Of a stretch of 18,579 bases of DNA, positions 16,417 through 18,579 are shown piece by piece. A program made the position numbers and the translations under genes. How positions within the stretch are numbered: the stretch's first letter is position 1; each line of letters opens with the position of its first letter. This stretch comes from DASYTH01 sp035762905 (GTDB lineage Bacteria > Actinomycetota > Actinomycetes > Mycobacteriales > Pseudonocardiaceae). The stretch is taken from assembly GCF_035762905.1 (NCBI RefSeq), contig NZ_DASUCC010000140.1, positions 1 through 18,579 on the forward strand, given 5' to 3'. The notes beneath the pieces are model-generated. The model did no database searches. It worked only from the letters and a program-made list of their open reading frames with translations, and had not been told where the DNA came from.

Positions 16417-16599
16417 GCAAACCACCCAACCCCACCCTCCTGTCCGCGCCCGATCACCCGAAGTAACAACAACCCGGATTGGCGAGCCATCACGAAATGG
16501 CCACGTTGCCAGCCAGCACGAAACAGCGAACCCCGCTCCCGCGAAATCGCCCATGTCTTCCACCTGAAGGCCGCCGACAACTGTGAGATTGAGGACGTC

Positions 16600-17091
16600 G
16601 TGACTTATCCACAGCCCGACAGAATGGCGCCCGCCCTGACCGTATACGCCCCACCGCCACAGCCCCCGACGCGCCCCGCCAGGTGGAAGTGGATTGTTAC
16701 GGTTGCCGCCGCGGTGGTCTTTGTGTCCGCCACGGTCGTCACCGTCTCCTTACTTACTCGGGACAGCAACGAGAGTGCCATCCCGCAGTCCCGCCCCGAG
16801 GACAGTCTCAAACAGATCTCGGACGAATGCACACTCGCGGCATCATATTTCGACATTGGCGACGGCGGCCGCACCATTACCCTCCAGGGCAAGGGTGAAA
16901 CGAGCCCCGGACTGCCGTGGAGCCAAATAGAATGCATACTCGACGCGACGAGGATGCCGGACTCCATTCGGGGCAGATTCGGCAACACGCGCGCGATGGA
17001 TGGAATGCAGACCGCCGACTGGGACAAATTCTCGGCAAGCTGGAACTACCACCCGCGCTCCGGCGTGAATCTGGTTATCGCCATCCGCTAG
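16600..17091 (+). CDS. single-pass membrane-anchored protein, unknown function
   Basis: A 163-residue protein with a cytosolic proline-rich N-terminus (1-30: APPPQPPTRPAR), one membrane span (about 31-53), and an extracytoplasmic domain of about 110 residues. That domain has two cysteines (in DECTL and IECIL), conserved-looking DGGRTITLQGKGE and PWSQIECILDAT segments, and a final strand GVNLVIAIR. This layout is common among actinobacterial surface proteins of unknown function. GTG at 16600 has GAGG about 5 nt upstream; an open frame reaches 16090 but runs through the divergent gene. No partner is evident besides the neighbouring secreted protein. Confidence 0.72.
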   Translation: MTYPQPDRMAPALTVYAPPPQPPTRPARWKWIVTVAAAVVFVSATVVTVSLLTRDSNESAIPQSRPEDSLKQISDECTLAASYFDIGDGGRTITLQGKGETSPGLPWSQIECILDATRMPDSIRGRFGNTRAMDGMQTADWDKFSASWNYHPRSGVNLVIAIR

Positions 17092-17115
17092 CAGCCAAAG
17101 CGGTCAAAGTCCGAA

Positions 17116-17172
17116 ATTCCACAATGGACGGTCCCCGAACTCGTCGGGGCGACAGGGTTTGAACCTGCGACC
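17116..17172 (-). repeat. partial tRNA-Pro 3'-end copy 1 (diverged)
   Basis: 57 bp colinear with 17515-17571 at an offset of 399 bp, 50 matches and no gaps. It covers half of the tRNA terminator hairpin, the acceptor 3' strand and the T arm (T-stem pairing kept), but has no D arm or 5' acceptor. The left arm of the terminator is lost and the CCA is changed. It is not a functional tRNA; it is read as an old attachment-site copy. Confidence 0.75.
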
Positions 17173-17218
17173 CCAGTTCGTCACCCAACCGGTCCAGACC
17201 CCGGAACCCGGCCCGGTG

Positions 17219-17479
17219 CTACTGCTCGTCCGATGGTTGCAGACCAGCTTTGTGGAGCGCTGTGGAAGCGCGAAACCGTATCCGTGCGCACCTGTCGCGC
17301 TCGGCGTCCACGGGTTCTTCCGTGCAGGAGCAGTGTTCCGCCAACCACTCGAGATCACCCTGATCGAGCCACAGTGCAATCCGACCAAGTTGCGCCTCCC
17401 GCTCCGGGTCGGTGGGTTCAGGTGGCTTCGGCATCCACCGATCGTAGGCCCATACCCGCAGGTCAGCAGCCTGGGTCAT
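17219..17479 (-). CDS. hypothetical 86-aa protein between tRNA fragments
   Basis: The only convincing frame in the 399-bp interval between tRNA copies 1 and 2. The 86-residue product is soluble and charged: an N-terminal helix-like part (MTQAADLRVWAYDRW), a proline-rich bridge, then an amphipathic helical region (EREAQLGRIALWLDQGDLEWLAEHCSC) and a basic C-terminus with RFRASTALHKAG. Three cysteines lie in the second half (two as CSC). No family is recognised and the ribosome site is weak. As the single cargo of a tRNA-flanked unit it could be a small regulator or antitoxin-like protein, but nothing in the sequence proves this. Confidence 0.5.
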   Translation of the reverse strand: MTQAADLRVWAYDRWMPKPPEPTDPEREAQLGRIALWLDQGDLEWLAEHCSCTEEPVDAERDRCARIRFRASTALHKAGLQPSDEQ

Positions 17480-17507
17480 AGCTTAGCCAGGCACCAAGCA
17501 ATCAGGA

Positions 17508-17584
<77 letters not shown>

Positions 17585-17587
17585 TAA

Positions 17588-17608
17588 GGTACGGACCCGG
17601 TGCGGACC
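17588..17608 (+). repeat. tandem 10-bp repeats next to the core of copy 2
   Basis: GGTACGGACC (17588-17597) and GGTGCGGACC (17599-17608) are direct repeats with one mismatch, an 11-bp period, starting 3 bp after the core. Spacing of one helical turn beside the core suggests recombinase or accessory-factor binding sites. This is inference. Confidence 0.4.
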
Positions 17609-17683
17609 TGCGTGGCAGGACAAAACCGCAGGTAGCGCCGTCGGTCACTGTCGGCCTGCCAGGGCGACCCAAGGCCCGAAACC

Positions 17684-18172
17684 TCAACATCGTCTCCCCG
17701 CTTTCTCCCCAGCGGCAACCCGCGTCGACTGTGCACCCGTAGTGATCGGGGTTCCGCCATCGGCATCTTCAAGAGACCCCAGGGGGGAGGCACACTGGGT
17801 GCATGTCGGTCGTTGAGGACGGCGCGACCGTGATGGACCGTATCTTTCCGAGCACTGCGGCATGAGGTGAGCTGGGTCCGGCCGAATCGGAGGCCCCGTA
17901 TTCTCATGCGGGGCCTCCGATTCACCCTCGGTGCACCGAGAGTTTTGACAACGGCTCTCGGCACACGAACTTGCCGCAGTTGCCTCATCGTGAGGTGGCA
18001 GCGGACAGTCCGCCTGATGGGTACCGAAGAAGACCCGGATGCCAAGAAATTTGATCTCCATGGGTCGGTGTGAACGCTCAGCCACCCGCACAAGCAATAG
18101 AATGACGCTAGCGATCACAATGAGGGTCAGCAGACAAACCCAGGGACCGAATGCGCCTAGTTGCGTCGACAC
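17684..18172 (-). CDS. possible small membrane protein in the 935-bp tRNA-flanked interval
   Basis: A minus-strand frame whose first part looks real: from GTG at 18172, a short head (STQLGAFGPW), one clear membrane span (VCLLTLIVIASVILLLVRV), then a basic segment and MEIKFLGIRVFFGTHQAD. After about residue 75 the reading becomes Ser/Pro/Arg-rich, runs through a perfect hairpin (17884-17923), and does not look like a fold. The true product may be shorter or the gene may be decayed. An in-frame GTG at 18214 is an alternative start. No family is recognised. Confidence 0.35.
   Translation of the reverse strand: MSTQLGAFGPWVCLLTLIVIASVILLLVRVAERSHRPMEIKFLGIRVFFGTHQADCPLPPHDEATAASSCAESRCQNSRCTEGESEAPHENTGPPIRPDPAHLMPQCSERYGPSRSRRPQRPTCTQCASPLGSLEDADGGTPITTGAQSTRVAAGEKAGRRC
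17803..17865 (+). CDS. possible 20-aa peptide upstream of a hairpin
   Basis: An ATG at 17803 opens a 20-codon frame (MSVVEDGATVMDRIFPSTAA) ending at TGA 17863-17865, with GGGGGGAGG ending 12 nt upstream and a 15-bp hairpin beginning 18 nt after the stop. It could be a micro-protein or leader peptide inside the tRNA-flanked interval. The spacing from the ribosome site is long, so this is tentative. Confidence 0.25.
   Translation: MSVVEDGATVMDRIFPSTAA
17884..17923. terminator. 15-bp perfect inverted repeat, probable terminator
   Basis: 17884-17898 pairs perfectly with 17909-17923; the loop is 10 nt. No T-run on either side. It lies within the 935-bp interval and could end a short plus-strand transcript covering the 20-aa frame, or a minus-strand transcript of the small membrane gene to its right. 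Confidence 0.6.
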
Positions 18173-18318
18173 CTTGAGCCTGACCGGCGCGACCGCCCGG
18201 AGCGTCAGCCCCACCTTGGTCCAAGGTCACAGCACAAGGAAGGCCGGAGGGTGGCTCGGCCAGATGTTGCGCGCCAGCTCCGAGGTCCTACGGAGTCAAA
18301 CTCACGCAAGACTTAGCA

Positions 18319-18338
18319 GCGCAGGCCCGAGCCTGCGC
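18319..18338. other. 8-bp hairpin in non-coding DNA
   Basis: GCGCAGGC / GCCTGCGC (18319-18326, 18331-18338), loop CCGA. It lies in 18215-18439, where no gene is evident. Function unknown; it could be a terminator. Confidence 0.35.
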
Positions 18339-18439
18339 GGTTCATCGTTCGTGCGGCCTGGCCATGTCCGTGATTTTAGCCGCCCAGACAGGGGCTCGCG
18401 ACACCCTAGTCACTCAGTTAGTCACCCAAAGCCAAACGA

Positions 18440-18469
18440 GGGCCCGTCCATTCCACAATGGACGGGCCC
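18440..18469 (-). terminator. tRNA-Pro terminator
   Basis: A perfect 13-bp stem (18440-18452 with 18457-18469), loop of four bases, beginning 5 nt after the encoded CCA on the minus strand and followed there by TCGTTTGG. Copy 2 of the repeat (17505-17534) keeps the same hairpin with one mismatch. Confidence 0.8.
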
Positions 18470-18473
18470 TGTG

Positions 18474-18551
<78 letters not shown>

Positions 18552-18579
18552 GTGAACCTGTGGCAGTCTAGCTGACGTC

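Noticed and set aside
17116..17172. Second functional tRNA at copy 1
   Set aside because: Only the T arm and 3' acceptor strand exist; no D arm, anticodon arm or 5' acceptor can be folded.
17585..18440. Integrase or excisionase gene within the interval
   Set aside because: No frame shows tyrosine or serine recombinase motifs; the interval is too short for an integrase.

Overview
The window is chromosomal DNA from a high-GC actinomycete. Evidence: coding is dense and strongly GC-biased at third positions, GTG starts are common, and start/stop overlaps (ATGA, GTGA, TGATG) are frequent. The leuA, lysC and asd neighbourhood, the PIG-V-like mannosyltransferase and the Fur-type regulator with catalase all fit Actinomycetota. 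The genus cannot be fixed from the sequence alone; Pseudonocardiales or Micromonosporales are plausible.

Layout. 1-1722: 3'-truncated leuA on the minus strand with a leader-peptide and RNA-hairpin control region. 1788-2131: small membrane protein and a strong terminator. 2179-2299: probable gene remnant. 2300-4116: minus-strand pair of nitroreductase and PIG-V-like GT-C mannosyltransferase. 4222-6548: lysC-asd operon, the entry to Lys/Thr/Met and diaminopimelate synthesis, with an internal start for the aspartokinase beta subunit. 6518-7729: MFS transporter. 7816-9771: Fur-type regulator and catalase with a Fur-type box. 9795-12074: HSL-type esterase, NADPH-dependent FMN reductase family protein and Dps. 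12076-15758: TetR and S9-peptidase operon, divergent from an AurF-like diiron protein and separated from it by two near-identical perfect operators. 15755-17091: KTSC-domain protein, a secreted small protein and a single-pass membrane-anchored protein.

17100-18551 is different. It looks lower in GC, is poorly coding, and ends in an intact tRNA-Pro(CGG) on the minus strand. Two partial copies of this tRNA's 3' end plus its terminator lie to the left, at offsets of 935 and 399 bp. The better copy stops exactly at the edge of the anticodon loop, where tyrosine recombinases often cross over. This looks like tandem insertion of two very small elements, or remnants of larger ones, at the tRNA. Each interval carries short ORFs and no integrase is present.

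Functional themes: amino-acid biosynthesis with RNA-level control of leuA; peroxide and iron defence (katA, Dps, Fur-type regulator); a TetR-controlled diiron oxygenase-like enzyme; and a tRNA-anchored insertion hot spot.
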